A stretch of 64,000 nt of DNA from Phytobacter palmae (GCA_900112785.1 FONB01000007.1:1-64000), one strand, 5' to 3'; positions 23,988 through 35,873 are shown, counted from the stretch's first letter. The notes: generated by a model from the letters alone, not told the origin. Made by a program: numbers and translations.

Positions 23988-26134
23988 TGGAGATGACCTC
24001 AGCATTTACGCTTAATGTCCGCCCGGACAATGTTGCCGTAGTCAGTATTGATGTTCCTGACGAAAAGATGAACACGCTAAAGGCGGAGTTTGGCGGCCAG
24101 GTACGCGCCATTCTTAAACAAATCCGCGAAAACAAGCAGATACGCGGTGTGGTGTTCATTTCCGCAAAACCGGATAATTTTATCGCCGGGGCGGATATCA
24201 ATATGATCGATCGCTGCAAAACGGCCAAAGAGGCCGAAGATCTGGCGCGCCAGGGGCAGCAGATCATGGCTGAGATCCACGCCCTGTCGATCCCGGTGAT
24301 CGCCGCCATTCATGGTCCATGTCTGGGCGGCGGGCTGGAACTGGCACTAGCCTGCCACCGCCGTATTTGTACCGATGATGCGAAGACGGTCTTAGGGTTG
24401 CCCGAAGTCCAGCTTGGCCTGTTGCCCGGCTCCGGCGGCACCCAGCGCCTGCCGCGTCTGGTTGGAGTAAGCACCGCGCTGGATATGATCCTTACCGGTA
24501 AACAACTGCGCGCTCGTCAGGCGTTAAAAGTGGGGCTGGTGGATGATGTTGTGCCGGTTTCTATCTTGCTGGATGCTGCCGCAGAGCTTGCCACAAAAGG
24601 CCGTCCTGCCAGCCGCAGCCTGCCGGTACGTGAACGTCTGCTTGCCGGTCCGCTGGTACGCGCACTGTTATTCCGCATGGTCGCGAAAAAAACAGAGCAA
24701 AAAACCCAGGGCAATTATCCCGCGACGACGCATATTTTGAACGTTATCGAAACGGGCTTAAGCCAGGGCAGTAGCAGTGGGTATGACGCTGAGGCGCGCG
24801 CGTTTGGTCAACTGGCAATGACCCCGCAATCGCAGGCGCTACGGCATATTTTCTTTGCCAGCACCGAGGTAAAAAAAGACCCGGGCAGCCCGGTTGCGGC
24901 CGGTCCTCTTCGCGCTGTCGGTATCCTTGGCGGCGGGTTGATGGGCGGCGGGATTGCTTACGTGACGGCCGGTAAAGGCAACCTTCCTGTTCGCATAAAA
25001 GATATTAATCCGAAAGGCATTAACCACGCGCTGAAATATAGCTGGGAACAGCTTGATAAAAAGGTGCGCCGCCGCCATCTCAAATCTGCTGAACGTGATG
25101 CGCAAATAGCCCGCATTTCCGGTACGACTGACTACAGCGGTTTTTCCCATCGTGATGTGGTTATCGAGGCCGTTTTCGAAGATTTGAATCTTAAGCAACA
25201 GATGGTCGCCGAGATTGAAGCACAGTGCTCGCCGCAGACCATTTTTGCCTCCAATACATCATCGTTGCCCATCGGCGATATTGCGGCCAGGGCAGCGCGT
25301 CCGGAGAATATTGTCGGATTACATTTTTTTAGTCCGGTTGAGAAGATGCCTTTGGTGGAAGTTATTCCCCATGCCGGTACCGCTGAACAGACGATTTCGA
25401 CAGTGGTGAAACTGGCCAAGAAGCAGGGCAAAACACCGATTGTCGTGGCGGACAAAGCGGGTTTTTATGTAAACCGTATTCTGGCGCCTTATATGAGCGA
25501 AGCAATGCGACTGCTGAGCGAAGGGGAACGTATCGAGAATATTGATAAGGCGCTGGTAAAATTTGGCTTTCCTGTCGGCCCCATACAACTTCTGGATGAA
25601 GTGGGGATCGACACGGGGACTAAAATAATCCCAGTGCTGGAGGCTGCTTACGGGGAGCGTTTTAGTGCCCCTGCAAGCGTCGTCTCTGCAATATTGAATG
25701 ACGATCGCAAAGGCAGAAAAAATGAGCGCGGTTTCTATCTTTACGGTAAGAAAGGGCGTAAAAGCAAGAAACAGCCTGACCCGGCAATTTACCCGCTTGT
25801 GGGGGCTTCTGGCACAGGCAAATTATCGGCAGAACAGATCGCCGAACGATGCGTCATGATGATGCTTAACGAGGCCGCACGCTGCTTCGCCGAGAAGGTG
25901 ATTCGCAGCCCGCGCGATGGTGATATTGGCGCGGTGTTTGGCATCGGTTTTCCGCCTTTTCTGGGCGGCCCGTTCCGCTATATGGATACCCTTGGTGCGG
26001 GTGATATTGTCGCAACTCTACAGCGCCTGGCTTCGCTTTATGGGGAACGTTTTGCACCTTGTCAGCTTTTGTTACAAATGGCTGAGCGGGGCGAAACTTT
26101 TTGGGGCAAGAAGGAAACTGATTTTGTAAGTTAA
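23987..26134 (+). CDS. fadJ: Multifunctional fatty acid oxidation complex subunit FadJ
   Basis: A 715-residue fusion enzyme. The N-terminal enoyl-CoA hydratase (crotonase) domain has [28 protein letters not shown] and [19 protein letters not shown]. The C-terminal 3-hydroxyacyl-CoA dehydrogenase has the NAD-binding [15 protein letters not shown] and [16 protein letters not shown]. It converts enoyl-CoA to 3-ketoacyl-CoA, the FadI substrate. The start overlaps the last base of the fadI stop. Confidence 0.97.
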   Translation: MEMTSAFTLNVRPDNVAVVSIDVPDEKMNTLKAEFGGQVRAILKQIRENKQIRGVVFISAKPDNFIAGADINMIDRCKTAKEAEDLARQGQQIMAEIHALSIPVIAAIHGPCLGGGLELALACHRRICTDDAKTVLGLPEVQLGLLPGSGGTQRLPRLVGVSTALDMILTGKQLRARQALKVGLVDDVVPVSILLDAAAELATKGRPASRSLPVRERLLAGPLVRALLFRMVAKKTEQKTQGNYPATTHILNVIETGLSQGSSSGYDAEARAFGQLAMTPQSQALRHIFFASTEVKKDPGSPVAAGPLRAVGILGGGLMGGGIAYVTAGKGNLPVRIKDINPKGINHALKYSWEQLDKKVRRRHLKSAERDAQIARISGTTDYSGFSHRDVVIEAVFEDLNLKQQMVAEIEAQCSPQTIFASNTSSLPIGDIAARAARPENIVGLHFFSPVEKMPLVEVIPHAGTAEQTISTVVKLAKKQGKTPIVVADKAGFYVNRILAPYMSEAMRLLSEGERIENIDKALVKFGFPVGPIQLLDEVGIDTGTKIIPVLEAAYGERFSAPASVVSAILNDDRKGRKNERGFYLYGKKGRKSKKQPDPAIYPLVGASGTGKLSAEQIAERCVMMMLNEAARCFAEKVIRSPRDGDIGAVFGIGFPPFLGGPFRYMDTLGAGDIVATLQRLASLYGERFAPCQLLLQMAERGETFWGKKETDFVS

Positions 26135-26343
26135 GGTCAAAAAAGGGTAAATCCAGCTTTAAATGAAACAGCGATGGTTATTTTGTAAACACTCATTGAC
26201 TATACTTACGCCATTGAGGTAAAAAACAGCGTTTCATTCATCGAATGGATCAGGCAAAATGCCCGGCCATTGATATTTCCTGTCGTAATGGAACTGTTCA
26301 CGCGGGGAGTGTTAATGCTTCTGGTTAACAAAAGCGGTGCAAT

Positions 26344-26829
26344 ATGCAAGTTTTTATCATGCGTCACGGCGATGCAGCCCTCGATGCAGCCAGCGACTCA
26401 GTTCGTCCCTTAACCCCTTGTGGGTGTGACGAATCTCGTCAGATGGCAACCTGGCTGAAAGGTCAAAAAGTGGATGTCGAACGTGTACTGGTCAGCCCGT
26501 TTCTTCGTGCTGAACAGACGCTTAACGAGGTGGGGGAATGCATGAACCTGCCCGACAACGTGGATGTCCTGCCCGAGTTGACACCTTGTGGTGATGTTGG
26601 TCTGGTCAGTGCTTATCTCCAGGCGCTGGCAAACGAAGGTACCTCTTCTGTGCTGGTGATTTCTCACCTGCCGCTGGTGGGATATCTGGTGTCCGAGCTT
26701 TGCCCGGGTGAAACACCGCCAATGTTTACCACCTCCGCGATTGCCAGCGTGACGCTGGATGAGAGCGGGAAAGGCGTTTATAACTGGCAAATGAGTCCCT
26801 GCAACCTGAGAATGCCAAAAGCAATCTGA
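26344..26829 (+). CDS. sixA: Phosphohistidine phosphatase SixA
   Basis: A 161-residue member of the histidine phosphatase family with the catalytic MRHGDA at residues 6-11 and the second histidine in VISHLPLVGYL. SixA removes phosphate from histidine in signalling and phosphotransferase proteins (ArcB and NPr in E. coli). It is preceded by about 200 bases of leader and followed by a strong terminator shared with convergent smrB. Confidence 0.95.
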   Translation: MQVFIMRHGDAALDAASDSVRPLTPCGCDESRQMATWLKGQKVDVERVLVSPFLRAEQTLNEVGECMNLPDNVDVLPELTPCGDVGLVSAYLQALANEGTSSVLVISHLPLVGYLVSELCPGETPPMFTTSAIASVTLDESGKGVYNWQMSPCNLRMPKAI

Positions 26830-26849
26830 TTAGCCGGACCGTGAAAAAA

Positions 26850-26871
26850 AGCCGCACTTGTGCGGCTTTTT
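26850..26871. terminator. Bidirectional terminator sixA/smrB
   Basis: The stem agccgca/tgcggct with a four-base loop (cttg), A-run on the left and T-run on the right, between convergent genes. Confidence 0.88.
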
Positions 26872-26894
26872 ACGTTTCTGCTTGTCCGTTGCGT

Positions 26895-27446
26895 TCAGGG
26901 AAGTTCTGGCGGTTGCCACTCTTCGACCTCAATCAACACCAGTATCGCCGCATCGCCACCGTACTCTTTAGGGGCCTGGTGAAACGCCATAACATGCGGG
27001 TGTTGTGCCAGCCAGAGCGGCGTCTGCTGCTTGAGAATATGTTTACCGTGCCCGTGCATGACGCAGGCGCAAAAGACGTGTTCACGTCGGCAGGCGGCGA
27101 TCAGCGCCCCCAGTTCCTGCTTGGCCTGTAACTGCGTCAAGCCGTGCAGGTCGAGAAAAAGATCCGGGGAGTAGTCACCGCGGCGGATCTTCTTGAGTTC
27201 AAAATGGCTGACATCGTCGCGCACGTACTTTACCGGCCCTTCTGTGTTCAGCAACGGCTGAAATTCATCAGAAAAATAGTGGCTGTTATCTGCCTGCTCT
27301 GACAACAGACGCTTCACCGGAACCTCAGTGATTTTTTTCCGTGTCGGGCGGTGGACTACCGTATCCTGCTTTATTTGACGCGTGCCGGTCATCAATTGTC
27401 GGAACAGCGTCTGCTCCTCCTCGCTAAGCGATGGTTTCTTTTTCAT
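26895..27446 (-). CDS. smrB: Ribosome rescue endonuclease SmrB
   Basis: A 183-residue protein with a C-terminal Smr domain: [20 protein letters not shown] and the [10 protein letters not shown] loop. SmrB cleaves mRNA between collided ribosomes, allowing rescue. The length equals the E. coli protein. It is divergent from prmB, with about 160 bases between them. Confidence 0.95.
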   Translation of the reverse strand: MKKKPSLSEEEQTLFRQLMTGTRQIKQDTVVHRPTRKKITEVPVKRLLSEQADNSHYFSDEFQPLLNTEGPVKYVRDDVSHFELKKIRRGDYSPDLFLDLHGLTQLQAKQELGALIAACRREHVFCACVMHGHGKHILKQQTPLWLAQHPHVMAFHQAPKEYGGDAAILVLIEVEEWQPPELP

Positions 27447-27609
27447 CTGCGCATCTCATCTTTTATTTCTTTTAGTGTACCCGACTCGCTCTCTGCTGTT
27501 CAGCAAAATGCATTTTTAGGCCGTGACGCGAAGCGACGATGCTGATTTATCGCCGTCTTCATGGCACACTAGCCGCCGAATTTCTTGCGAGCGTGTCCTG
27601 GAGGATAAG

Positions 27610-28542
27610 ATGGATAAAATTTTCGTTGATGAAGCAGTAAGTGAACTGCATACCATTCAGGACATGTTGCGCTGGTCGGTAAGCCGATTCAGCGCGGCAA
27701 ACATCTGGTACGGCCACGGCACGGATAACCCGTGGGATGAAGCCGTACAGCTGGTATTGCCTACCCTTTACCTGCCGCTGGATATACCGGAAGAGATGCG
27801 TAACGCGCGTCTGACCTCCAGCGAGCGTCACCGTATCGTTGAGCGCGTCATTCGTCGCGTCAATGAACGTATCCCGGTTGCCTATCTCACCAATAAAGCC
27901 TGGTTCTGCGGCCACGAGTTTTATGTTGATGAACGTGTGCTGGTGCCGCGTTCTCCGATTGGTGAGCTGATCAATAACCATTTCGCCGGGCTTATCGACG
28001 GACAACCGCAGCACATTCTGGATATGTGTACGGGTAGCGGCTGTATCGCCATTGCTTGCGCTTACGCCTTCCCGGAAGCGGAAGTGGACGCGGTGGACAT
28101 CTCCCCGGATGCGCTGGCGGTAACAGAACACAACATTGAAGACCACGGACTGATCCATCACGTCACGCCGATTCGTTCTGACCTGTTCCGCGACCTGCCG
28201 AAAGTGCAGTACGACCTGATTGTGACCAACCCGCCGTACGTTGATGAAGAGGATATGTCCGATCTGCCGTCAGAGTATCGCCATGAGCCGGAACTCGGCC
28301 TGGCCTCCGGTAGCGACGGTCTGAAACTGACGCGCCGCATTCTGGCCTGTGCGCCGGATTACCTTACCGATACTGGCGTGCTGATTTGTGAAGTGGGTAA
28401 CAGCATGGTACATCTGATGGAACAGTATCCGGACGTGCCGTTCACCTGGCTTGAATTTGATAATGGCGGTGACGGTGTCTTCATGCTGACCAAAGCGCAG
28501 CTGCTGGCCGCGCAGGAACATTTCAGCATCTATAAAGATTAA
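27610..28542 (+). CDS. prmB: Ribosomal protein uL3 glutamine methyltransferase PrmB
   Basis: A 310-residue SAM-dependent methyltransferase with the SAM loop [16 protein letters not shown] and the N-P-P-Y active motif in [14 protein letters not shown], which binds the glutamine amide. PrmB methylates Gln150 of ribosomal protein uL3. The ATG at 27610 follows ggaggataag; the longer frame has no family support. It is followed by aroC after 35 bases. Confidence 0.96.
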   Translation: MDKIFVDEAVSELHTIQDMLRWSVSRFSAANIWYGHGTDNPWDEAVQLVLPTLYLPLDIPEEMRNARLTSSERHRIVERVIRRVNERIPVAYLTNKAWFCGHEFYVDERVLVPRSPIGELINNHFAGLIDGQPQHILDMCTGSGCIAIACAYAFPEAEVDAVDISPDALAVTEHNIEDHGLIHHVTPIRSDLFRDLPKVQYDLIVTNPPYVDEEDMSDLPSEYRHEPELGLASGSDGLKLTRRILACAPDYLTDTGVLICEVGNSMVHLMEQYPDVPFTWLEFDNGGDGVFMLTKAQLLAAQEHFSIYKD

Positions 28543-28577
28543 AACGCTAACAACATAACAACGACAACGGAGCCGTG

Positions 28578-29663
28578 ATGGCAGGAAACACTATTGGACA
28601 ACTCTTTCGCGTAACGACCTTCGGCGAATCGCACGGCATCGCGCTGGGCTGCATCGTCGATGGCGTACCGCCGGGCATTCCACTGACCGAAGCCGATCTC
28701 CAGCATGACCTGGACCGACGCCGACCCGGTACCTCGCGCTATACCACCCAACGCCGTGAGCCGGATCAGGTGAAAATTCTCTCCGGCGTGTTTGAAGGCG
28801 TGACCACTGGCACCAGCATCGGTCTGCTGATTGAGAATACCGATCAGCGCTCCCAGGATTACAGCGCAATCAAAGATGTGTTCCGTCCGGGGCACGCTGA
28901 TTACACTTACGAGCAAAAATATGGCCTGCGCGACTATCGTGGCGGTGGCCGTTCCTCGGCGCGTGAAACTGCAATGCGTGTGGCGGCAGGGGCGATTGCC
29001 AAGAAATTCCTCGCGCATAAATTCGGCATTGTAATTCGTGGCTGTCTGACCCAGATGGGCGATATTCCGCTGGCGATGAAAGACTGGGAGCAGGTCGAAC
29101 AGAATCCGTTCTTCTGCCCGGACCCGGATAAAATCGACGCGCTGGATGAACTGATGCGCGCGCTAAAGAAAGAGGGCGACTCGATCGGCGCGAAAGTTAC
29201 TGTTGTGGCTGATGGTGTACCAGCAGGCCTCGGTGAGCCGGTATTTGATCGTCTGGATGCCGATATTGCTCATGCGATGATGAGCATCAACGCGGTGAAA
29301 GGGGTAGAGATTGGCGACGGCTTTGGTGTGATTAACCTGCGCGGTAGCCAGAATCGAGATGAAATCACCAAAGACGGCTTTCAGAGTAACCACGCGGGCG
29401 GCATTCTGGGCGGCATCAGCAGCGGGCAGCAGATCGTTACCCACATCGCGCTGAAACCGACCTCAAGCATTACCGTGTCGGGACGCACGATTAATCGCTT
29501 TGGCGAAGAAGTAGAGATGATTACCAAAGGACGTCACGACCCGTGTGTCGGTATTCGCGCAGTGCCTATCGCCGAAGCGATGCTGGCCATTGTGCTGATG
29601 GACCATTTTATGCGTCAGCGTGCGCAAAATGGCGATGTGACGACCACTATTCCTCGCTGGTAA
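28578..29663 (+). CDS. aroC: Chorismate synthase AroC
   Basis: A 361-residue enzyme, the family length. Signatures: [18 protein letters not shown] near the N-terminus, the [22 protein letters not shown] block and the C-terminal [17 protein letters not shown]. It uses reduced FMN to convert EPSP to chorismate, the branch point for aromatic amino acids, folate and quinones. A GTG three bases before the chosen ATG is also in frame. mepA follows after three bases. Confidence 0.97.
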   Translation: MAGNTIGQLFRVTTFGESHGIALGCIVDGVPPGIPLTEADLQHDLDRRRPGTSRYTTQRREPDQVKILSGVFEGVTTGTSIGLLIENTDQRSQDYSAIKDVFRPGHADYTYEQKYGLRDYRGGGRSSARETAMRVAAGAIAKKFLAHKFGIVIRGCLTQMGDIPLAMKDWEQVEQNPFFCPDPDKIDALDELMRALKKEGDSIGAKVTVVADGVPAGLGEPVFDRLDADIAHAMMSINAVKGVEIGDGFGVINLRGSQNRDEITKDGFQSNHAGGILGGISSGQQIVTHIALKPTSSITVSGRTINRFGEEVEMITKGRHDPCVGIRAVPIAEAMLAIVLMDHFMRQRAQNGDVTTTIPRW

Positions 29664-29666
29664 ACA

Positions 29667-30488
29667 ATGAAACGAATTGCAATTGCGCTGCTGGCGTTTT
29701 TCGCAACGCTTACCTGCCAGGCGGCAACGCCCTGGCAGAAAATCACCCATCCGGTTGCGGGCACTCCGCAATCGATCGGTGCTTTCTCGAATGGCTGTAT
29801 TGTTGGCGCGCATGAACTGCCGCTGCAATCCGATACCTACCAGGTGATGCGTACCGATCAGCGACGCTACTTTGGTCATCCGGACCTTATTCTGTTTATT
29901 CAGCGTCTGGGTAATCAGGTACATAACCTGGGGCTGGGGACGGTGCTGGTAGGGGATATGGGCATGCCAGCCGGCGGGCGTTTTAACGGCGGTCACGCCA
30001 GCCACCAGACGGGGCTGGATGTGGACATTTTCCTGCAACTGCCGAAAGCACGCTGGACCTCGGCGCAATTGTTAAAACCGCAGGCGCTGGATTTGGTCTC
30101 CAGCGACGGCAAGCAAGTGATGCCCTCATTATGGAAACCCGAAATTACCAGCCTGATTAAGCTTGCGGCGAAAGATAACGATGTGACGCGCATTTTCGTC
30201 AACCCGGCTATTAAACAGCAGTTGTGTCTGGACGCCGGTACAGACCGCGACTGGCTGCGTAAAGTACGTCCCTGGTTCCAGCATCGTGCGCATATGCATG
30301 TCCGTTTGCGCTGCCCGGCAGACAGCCTTGAGTGTCAGGATCAGCCGTTACCGCCAGATGGCGACGGTTGCGGTGCGGAATTGCAAAGCTGGTTCAAACC
30401 GGCCAAACCTTCAACCACTCCTGAGAAGACGACACCGCCGCCCCTGCCTGCTTCCTGTCAGGCATTACTGGATGAGCACGTATTGTAA
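29667..30488 (+). CDS. mepA: Murein DD-endopeptidase MepA
   Basis: A 273-residue periplasmic LAS-type metallopeptidase. The signal peptide ([19 protein letters not shown]) is followed by the zinc site [20 protein letters not shown] (His and Asp ligands) and the C-terminal His ligand in [12 protein letters not shown]. It cuts D-Ala-mDAP cross-links in peptidoglycan. It is packed between aroC and yfcA (one-base overlap with yfcA), so it is probably part of a prmB-aroC-mepA-yfcA-epmC-yfcL operon. Confidence 0.96.
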   Translation: MKRIAIALLAFFATLTCQAATPWQKITHPVAGTPQSIGAFSNGCIVGAHELPLQSDTYQVMRTDQRRYFGHPDLILFIQRLGNQVHNLGLGTVLVGDMGMPAGGRFNGGHASHQTGLDVDIFLQLPKARWTSAQLLKPQALDLVSSDGKQVMPSLWKPEITSLIKLAAKDNDVTRIFVNPAIKQQLCLDAGTDRDWLRKVRPWFQHRAHMHVRLRCPADSLECQDQPLPPDGDGCGAELQSWFKPAKPSTTPEKTTPPPLPASCQALLDEHVL

Positions 30489-31300
30489 TGGATGCATTTC
30501 AAGAGATTTTTATGGTGTCGCCACTGCTTCTGGTGGCGCTTTTTCTGGTCGCCACGCTGGCAGGGTTTATTGATGCGTTAGCGGGCGGAGGCGGCTTACT
30601 GACCGTACCTGCGTTGCTGGCCGCCGGGATGACCCCGGCGCAGGCGCTGGCTACCAATAAACTGCAGGCCTGCGGTGGCTCTATCTCTTCCACGCTCTAT
30701 TTCTTGCGCCGTAAAGTGGTGAGTCTTGCCGATCAGAAACTCAATATTCTGATGACGTTTATTGGCTCAACGTCGGGCGCGCTGCTGGTTCAGCATGTGC
30801 AGTCTGATATTTTGCGCCAGATTTTGCCTGTCCTTATTATCTGTATTGGTCTCTACTTTTTGTTAATGCCAAAACTGGGTGAAGAGGACCGCCAACGTCG
30901 GCTGCATGGCCTGCCTTTCGCGCTGATTGCAGGCGGCTGCGTAGGTTTCTACGACGGCTTTTTTGGTCCCGGTGCCGGGTCATTTTATGCGCTGGCATTC
31001 GTTACGCTGGCCGGTTTTAACCTCGCTAAATCCACCGCGCATGCCAAGGTACTTAATGCCACCTCAAATCTTGGCGGACTGCTGCTGTTTATCATTGGCG
31101 GCAAGGTTATCTGGGCAACGGGGTTTGTGATGCTGGCGGGCCAGTTTCTGGGCGCGCGTATGGGCTCACGTCTGGTGCTCAGCAAAGGACAAAAACTCAT
31201 TCGTCCGATGATTGTTATAGTCTCGGCAGTAATGAGCGCAAAATTACTTTATGACAGCCATGGGCAGGAGATCCTCCGGTTTCTGGGGGTGAGTGCATGA
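30488..31300 (+). CDS. yfcA: TSUP family membrane transporter YfcA
   Basis: A 270-residue inner membrane protein of the TauE/SafE (TSUP) family with about eight hydrophobic helices and the repeated motif GFIDALAGGGGLLTVPALL near the N-terminus, mirrored by GFYDGFFGPGAGSFYALAF. Members export or import sulfur-containing or organic anions; the substrate of YfcA is unknown. The start overlaps the mepA stop. Confidence 0.95.
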   Translation: MDAFQEIFMVSPLLLVALFLVATLAGFIDALAGGGGLLTVPALLAAGMTPAQALATNKLQACGGSISSTLYFLRRKVVSLADQKLNILMTFIGSTSGALLVQHVQSDILRQILPVLIICIGLYFLLMPKLGEEDRQRRLHGLPFALIAGGCVGFYDGFFGPGAGSFYALAFVTLAGFNLAKSTAHAKVLNATSNLGGLLLFIIGGKVIWATGFVMLAGQFLGARMGSRLVLSKGQKLIRPMIVIVSAVMSAKLLYDSHGQEILRFLGVSA

Positions 31301-31845
31301 ATACAACAACACATCACTACGAACAACTTATTACCCTTTTTAACGGCTGCTTTGCCGACGATTTTAATACACGTCTGATTAAAGGCGACGACGAACCGAT
31401 CTATCTTCCCGCTGATGAAGAAGTCCCTTATAACCGGATCGTCTTCGCTCACGGGTTTTATGCCAGCGCGTTGCATGAGATCTCCCACTGGTGTATCGCC
31501 GGAAAAGCCCGTCGTGAGCTCGTGGATTTTGGTTACTGGTACTGCCCGGATGGGCGTGATGCGGCGACCCAGTGTCAGTTTGAGGATGTTGAGGTTAAAC
31601 CGCAGGCATTTGACTGGTTATTCTGTGTGGCGGCGGGTTATCCGTTTAACGTCAGCTGTGACAACCTGGAAGGAGATTTTGAACCGGACCGCGTTGTATT
31701 CCAGCGCCGCGTGCATGCGCAGGTGCTGGAATATCTCGATAAAGGGATCCCGGCACGTCCTGCGCGTTTTATTAAAGCGCTGCAAGATTACTACCACACG
31801 CCTGAACTTAAGGCGGAACACTTCCCATGGCCGGAAGATTTATAA
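31297..31845 (+). CDS. epmC: Elongation factor P hydroxylase EpmC
   Basis: A 182-residue protein (formerly YfcM) with the metal-binding HE...H motif in ASALHEISHWCIAGKARRE. EpmC hydroxylates the beta-lysylated lysine of EF-P, the last step of that modification. The start overlaps the yfcA stop by four bases. Confidence 0.94.
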   Translation: MNTTTHHYEQLITLFNGCFADDFNTRLIKGDDEPIYLPADEEVPYNRIVFAHGFYASALHEISHWCIAGKARRELVDFGYWYCPDGRDAATQCQFEDVEVKPQAFDWLFCVAAGYPFNVSCDNLEGDFEPDRVVFQRRVHAQVLEYLDKGIPARPARFIKALQDYYHTPELKAEHFPWPEDL

Positions 31846-31858
31846 CTGAGGAAAGAAG

Positions 31859-32137
31859 ATGATCGCAGAATTTGAATCGCGCATTCTGGCGTTAATTGAT
31901 GACATGGTAGAGCACGCCAGTGACGATGAGCTGTTTGCTGGCGGTTATCTGCGTGGGCATCTGACGCTGGCGGTCGCTGAACTTGAAGCGGGTGAAGACC
32001 ATTCATCTGCAGCGCTGCATGAGCGGGTATCGGCGAGTCTGGAGAAAGCCATTCAGGCGGGGGAACTGTCTCCGCCGGACCAGGCGCTGGTTATGGGAAT
32101 GTGGGATACGCTGTTCCAAAAAGCGCAAGCGCAGTAA
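31859..32137 (+). CDS. yfcL: YfcL family protein
   Basis: A 92-residue acidic helical protein, [20 protein letters not shown], of unknown function, conserved between epmC and mnmC in enterobacteria. It is 13 bases after epmC with a gaggaaag ribosome site, probably the last gene of the operon. It is convergent with mnmC. Confidence 0.92.
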   Translation: MIAEFESRILALIDDMVEHASDDELFAGGYLRGHLTLAVAELEAGEDHSSAALHERVSASLEKAIQAGELSPPDQALVMGMWDTLFQKAQAQ

Positions 32138-32293
32138 GCGAACCGGCTCGTAGCCCCGCCAGCGAGGGGATTTCCGGATGCGGCATGGGTGTGTGGGTTT
32201 CCCTCTCACCCTGACCCTCTTCCTCAGTGATGAGGGGGCAGAGCGAGCCGGTTTTCTCTCTCAGTGGCAGAGGGGCGAGGGCATCAGCCGCAC
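32138..32293. other. Intergenic region with CCCTCTC/GAGGGG inverted repeats
   Basis: Between convergent yfcL and mnmC lie pyrimidine-rich and purine-rich tracts (ccctctcaccctgaccctct near 32201-32220 and later agaggggcgaggg) that can pair. Similar tracts occur at 46660-46735. They resemble short dispersed enterobacterial repeats, with no identified class. Confidence 0.4.
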
Positions 32294-34294
32294 TCACGTA
32301 ACCCGTTTTCCCTTCAATAATTTTCTCACCCACAGGCGATTAGGATTAAGTGCTGCCAGTGTTTCGCCATCCAGCGGCAACGGCTCACTGCTCATCTGCG
32401 AGGCCAGGATCTCCGCCGCCAGCGGTGCACTGCATAATCCACGTGAACCGAGCGCGCCAAGCATAAACAGCCCTTCATAAACCGGTGCGCTTACCGCATC
32501 CGTTCTCTCTTGCGCCAGAGCGGCATAGGCATCCAATGTTGCTGTGTAATCCGCCACATTCCCGACTAACGGCAGATGGTCCCGGGTTGCACAACGCACA
32601 CCGCAGCGCGCCTCACCGCCGCTGACATCGACCTCCTTCGCCCACAGCGCCTGCGGGAAGCAGTTCAATAAACGCTGGCGATTTTGCTGCTGATCCTCCT
32701 CGCTGTAGGCGGTTTCCTCCTGCCCACGATGGTAACTTGCGCCAATACAGTGATGGTGATTATTAGGGTTTTGCGGCGTCAGATAACCGTCATAGCAGAG
32801 CACCTGACGCAGCTTGCTCAGTTTCGCTGTTGTGGGAATATGGCTGACCTGTCCGCCAACAGGGTAAACCGGCAATTTTCCGGTCTGGGCGAAATGGCTG
32901 ATGTGCTGCCCGTTAGCCAGCACGACGCAGGCATGAGTGCGCTGACTGCCATCGGCAAAATCCAGCTGCCAGTCGCTGTCCTGCCGATCAATGTTCGTCA
33001 CACGGTGGCCATAGTGCACGCATAATCCCTGACGCTGCGCTAATGTCAGCGCCGCCGCCGTTAATTGCGCCGGGCACAGCCAGCCGCCCGCCGGATATTC
33101 AATGCCACCGCATCCCGTTTCTACCCCCGCCGTTTGTGCGACCTCTTCGGCGTCAACCGCGCGGGCGATAGCATCCGGCAGGTCCAGTGTTAACATCTGG
33201 GCGATTTTTTGCTGACTTTTCTCGTCGTATCCCAGTTGGGTGACACCGCACCAGTCATGATCAAAATCGACAGGCAGGGTGTCATACAGGCGGCGGGCGA
33301 AGGTAAACGCAGCGGGAAAAAAATGGGCCAGCGCCGGGTCATGCGCGCTGAGCAGCGGGTAAAGCGCCCCCTGCCGATTGCCGGAAGCGCCCTGAGCTGG
33401 TTCTTCATCAGCGCAGTAGAGCGTGACCTGCCAGCCACGACGCAATAAAGCCAGCGATAGCAGCGCACTGGCGATACCACCGCCGATAATCGCAACCGCG
33501 CGTTTCTCCGTGCCTGTGCGGGCAAACCATGGCGTACGCGGCGCCGACAGGGGAGGGTTCTCCATCACCCCGGTGAGCATTTCCCGCTTACGGCCAAACC
33601 CTTTGCTTTTGCGCATGGTGAAGCCAGCATCCTGCAACCCACGGCGGACGAAACCGGCAGAGGTGAAGGTGGCGAGTGTCGCGCCGGGACGCGCCAGTCT
33701 CGCCATCGCGTTAAACAGCCCCGGCGTCCACATATCCGGGTTTTTAGCTGGCGCAAAACCATCAAGAAACCAGGCATCAACCTGTTGATTTAATGAATCA
33801 TCTAACGTTTCGGTCAGTTCATTGATATCGCCAAACCATAAATCCAGGGTCACACGACCGCCGTCCAGTAACAGACGATGACAACCGGCAAAGGGCAGCG
33901 GCCATTGCTGTTGCAGTTGCTCCGCCCACGGGGCCAGCTCTGGCCAGTGCTGGTGCGCCATGCGGAGATCATCTTTCGTTAAGGGGAATTTTTCGAAACT
34001 GATGAAATGTAATCTTTCCAGGGTAGCCTGCGGACTGGCGCGGTGAAAGGCATCAAACGCCTGCCAAAGGGTCAGGAAATTGAGGCCGGTACCGAAACCG
34101 CTCTCCGCGACGATAAACAGCGGGCGGGAATGTTCGACGAAACGCTCAGGTATACCGTTACCACCAAGAAAAACATAGCGGGTCTCTTCCAGACCATTAT
34201 CGTTAGAAAAATAGACGTCATCAAAATCTCGGGAAACAGGTGTACCCTCAGCGTTGAATTCCAGGTTGGCAGATTGTATAGCGGTTTGTTTCAC
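32294..34294 (-). CDS. mnmC: Bifunctional tRNA mnm5U34 biosynthesis protein MnmC
   Basis: A 666-residue two-domain enzyme that finishes mnm5s2U34 in tRNA. The N-terminal SAM methyltransferase has [21 protein letters not shown] and [18 protein letters not shown]. The C-terminal FAD oxidoreductase has [20 protein letters not shown] and, near the end, [21 protein letters not shown] at 34294 ([13 protein letters not shown]) is chosen because it aligns with the E. coli start MKHYSIQPANLEF; the ORF extends 20 codons further upstream. It is divergent from fabB. Confidence 0.94.
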   Translation of the reverse strand: MKQTAIQSANLEFNAEGTPVSRDFDDVYFSNDNGLEETRYVFLGGNGIPERFVEHSRPLFIVAESGFGTGLNFLTLWQAFDAFHRASPQATLERLHFISFEKFPLTKDDLRMAHQHWPELAPWAEQLQQQWPLPFAGCHRLLLDGGRVTLDLWFGDINELTETLDDSLNQQVDAWFLDGFAPAKNPDMWTPGLFNAMARLARPGATLATFTSAGFVRRGLQDAGFTMRKSKGFGRKREMLTGVMENPPLSAPRTPWFARTGTEKRAVAIIGGGIASALLSLALLRRGWQVTLYCADEEPAQGASGNRQGALYPLLSAHDPALAHFFPAAFTFARRLYDTLPVDFDHDWCGVTQLGYDEKSQQKIAQMLTLDLPDAIARAVDAEEVAQTAGVETGCGGIEYPAGGWLCPAQLTAAALTLAQRQGLCVHYGHRVTNIDRQDSDWQLDFADGSQRTHACVVLANGQHISHFAQTGKLPVYPVGGQVSHIPTTAKLSKLRQVLCYDGYLTPQNPNNHHHCIGASYHRGQEETAYSEEDQQQNRQRLLNCFPQALWAKEVDVSGGEARCGVRCATRDHLPLVGNVADYTATLDAYAALAQERTDAVSAPVYEGLFMLGALGSRGLCSAPLAAEILASQMSSEPLPLDGETLAALNPNRLWVRKLLKGKRVT

Positions 34295-34370
34295 GTAAGT
34301 TACTCGGCGGACAGGCAGTGCCACGATCTTAACGATGTGCGTCTCAGGGCGCAAATTTACCCATTAATTG

Positions 34371-34405
34371 TCTGATCGGACTTGTTCGGCGTACAACTGT
34401 ACGCT
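34371..34405 (+). promoter_or_regulatory. FadR- and FabR-like sites upstream of fabB
   Basis: TCTGATCGGACTTGTT (34371-34386) resembles the FadR activator site of E. coli fabB; GGCGTACAACTGTACGCT (34388-34405) is a palindrome like the FabR operator (AGCGTAC..GTACGCT). Their tandem order is the same as at E. coli fabB, where FadR activates and FabR represses. Confidence 0.75.
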
Positions 34406-34453
34406 ATCTTGCGACACGAAAACTTAAATTAGTGCGACTTACAGGGGTATTGA

Positions 34454-35668
34454 ATGAAACGTGCAGTGATTACTGGCCTGGGCATCGTTTCCAGCATCGG
34501 TAATAACCAGCAGGAAGTCCTGGCCTCTCTGCGTGAAGGACGCTCAGGGATCACTTTCTCTCAGGAATTCAAAGATTCCGGAATGCGCAGCCACGTATGG
34601 GGTAACGTCAAGCTGGATACTACCGGTTTGATTGACCGTAAAGTGGTTCGTTTCATGAACGATGCCTCTATCTATGCCTTTCTCTCTATGCAAGAAGCCA
34701 TTGCAGATGCTGGTCTGAGCGCAGATGTTTACCAGAACAACCCGCGCGTGGGCCTGATTGCTGGTTCCGGCGGCTCATCAAAAGCGCAGGTCTTCGGTGC
34801 AGATGCTATGCGTAGCCCGCGTGGCCTGAAAGCCGTGGGTCCCTATGTTGTGACCAAAGCAATGGGTTCTGCGGTTTCCGCGTGCCTGGCAACCCCGTTT
34901 AAAATCCACGGTGTGAACTATTCCATCAGCTCTGCCTGCGCCACTTCCGCACACTGCATCGGTAATGCTGTTGAGCAGATTCAACTGGGCAAGCAGGACA
35001 TCGTCTTTGCTGGCGGCGGTGAGGAGTTGGGCTGGGAAATGGCCTGTGAGTTCGACGCAATGGGCGCGCTGTCGACCAAATACAACGAAACCCCGGAAAA
35101 AGCGTCCCGTACTTATGACGCCCACCGTGATGGCTTCATCATCGCAGGCGGCGGCGGCATGGTTGTGGTAGAAGAGCTGGAGCATGCGCTGGCACGTGGC
35201 GCGCATATCTATGCTGAAATCGTGGGTTACGGCGCAACGTCTGATGGCGCTGACATGGTTGCACCGTCAGGTGAAGGCGCAGTGCGTTGCATGAAAATGG
35301 CGATGCAAGATGTTGATACCCCTATCGACTACCTGAACTCTCACGGTACCTCTACTCCGGTAGGCGACGTGAAAGAGTTGGGTGCGATTCGCGAAGTGTT
35401 CGGCGACAACAGCCCGGCTATCTCTGCCACCAAAGCGATGACCGGTCACTCACTGGGTGCGGCTGGCGTGCAGGAAGCGATCTACTCTCTGCTGATGCTG
35501 GAACACGGCTTTATCGCCCCGAGCATTAATATCGACGAGATGGATGAGCAGGCAGCAGGCCTGAATATCGTCACCAAACCGACTGACGCGACGCTGACTA
35601 CCGTCATGTCTAACAGCTTCGGTTTCGGTGGTACTAACGCCACGCTGGTAATGCGTAAGCTCAAGTAA
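34454..35668 (+). CDS. fabB: 3-oxoacyl-ACP synthase I FabB
   Basis: A 404-residue condensing enzyme. The active-site Cys is in [13 protein letters not shown] (near residue 163), with His residues in [15 protein letters not shown] and [15 protein letters not shown]. FabB elongates acyl chains and is essential for unsaturated fatty acid synthesis. FadR- and FabR-like sites lie upstream and a strong terminator downstream, so it is a single-gene unit. Confidence 0.97.
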   Translation: MKRAVITGLGIVSSIGNNQQEVLASLREGRSGITFSQEFKDSGMRSHVWGNVKLDTTGLIDRKVVRFMNDASIYAFLSMQEAIADAGLSADVYQNNPRVGLIAGSGGSSKAQVFGADAMRSPRGLKAVGPYVVTKAMGSAVSACLATPFKIHGVNYSISSACATSAHCIGNAVEQIQLGKQDIVFAGGGEELGWEMACEFDAMGALSTKYNETPEKASRTYDAHRDGFIIAGGGGMVVVEELEHALARGAHIYAEIVGYGATSDGADMVAPSGEGAVRCMKMAMQDVDTPIDYLNSHGTSTPVGDVKELGAIREVFGDNSPAISATKAMTGHSLGAAGVQEAIYSLLMLEHGFIAPSINIDEMDEQAAGLNIVTKPTDATLTTVMSNSFGFGGTNATLVMRKLK

Positions 35669-35686
35669 TCCACTGATTATAAAAAA

Positions 35687-35711
35687 GGGAGCCAACGGGC
35701 TCCCTTTTTTT
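35687..35711 (+). terminator. fabB terminator
   Basis: A seven-base stem gggagcc/ggctccc with the loop aacg and a T run; an A run on the left makes it potentially bidirectional. Confidence 0.88.
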
Positions 35712-35873
35712 ATGCATTGACAAGCCGCTACACGGGCAGGCAAACTTCCCCGCAACATTATCATCCTGATAATGCGTAAGCGTTTAACGTTATCCAACGC
35801 ACCTTAATCCTGAATATCAGGTGGAGGGGGCGTGGCTTTTTCCCTCGCCTTACTCTGCGGTATGGAGTAATGC

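Noticed and set aside
32201-32285. Pyrimidine/purine repeat tracts considered as REP, ERIC or CRISPR
   Set aside because: No regular spacing, no repeated unit with spacers, and no match to the REP or ERIC core; left as unclassified inverted repeats.
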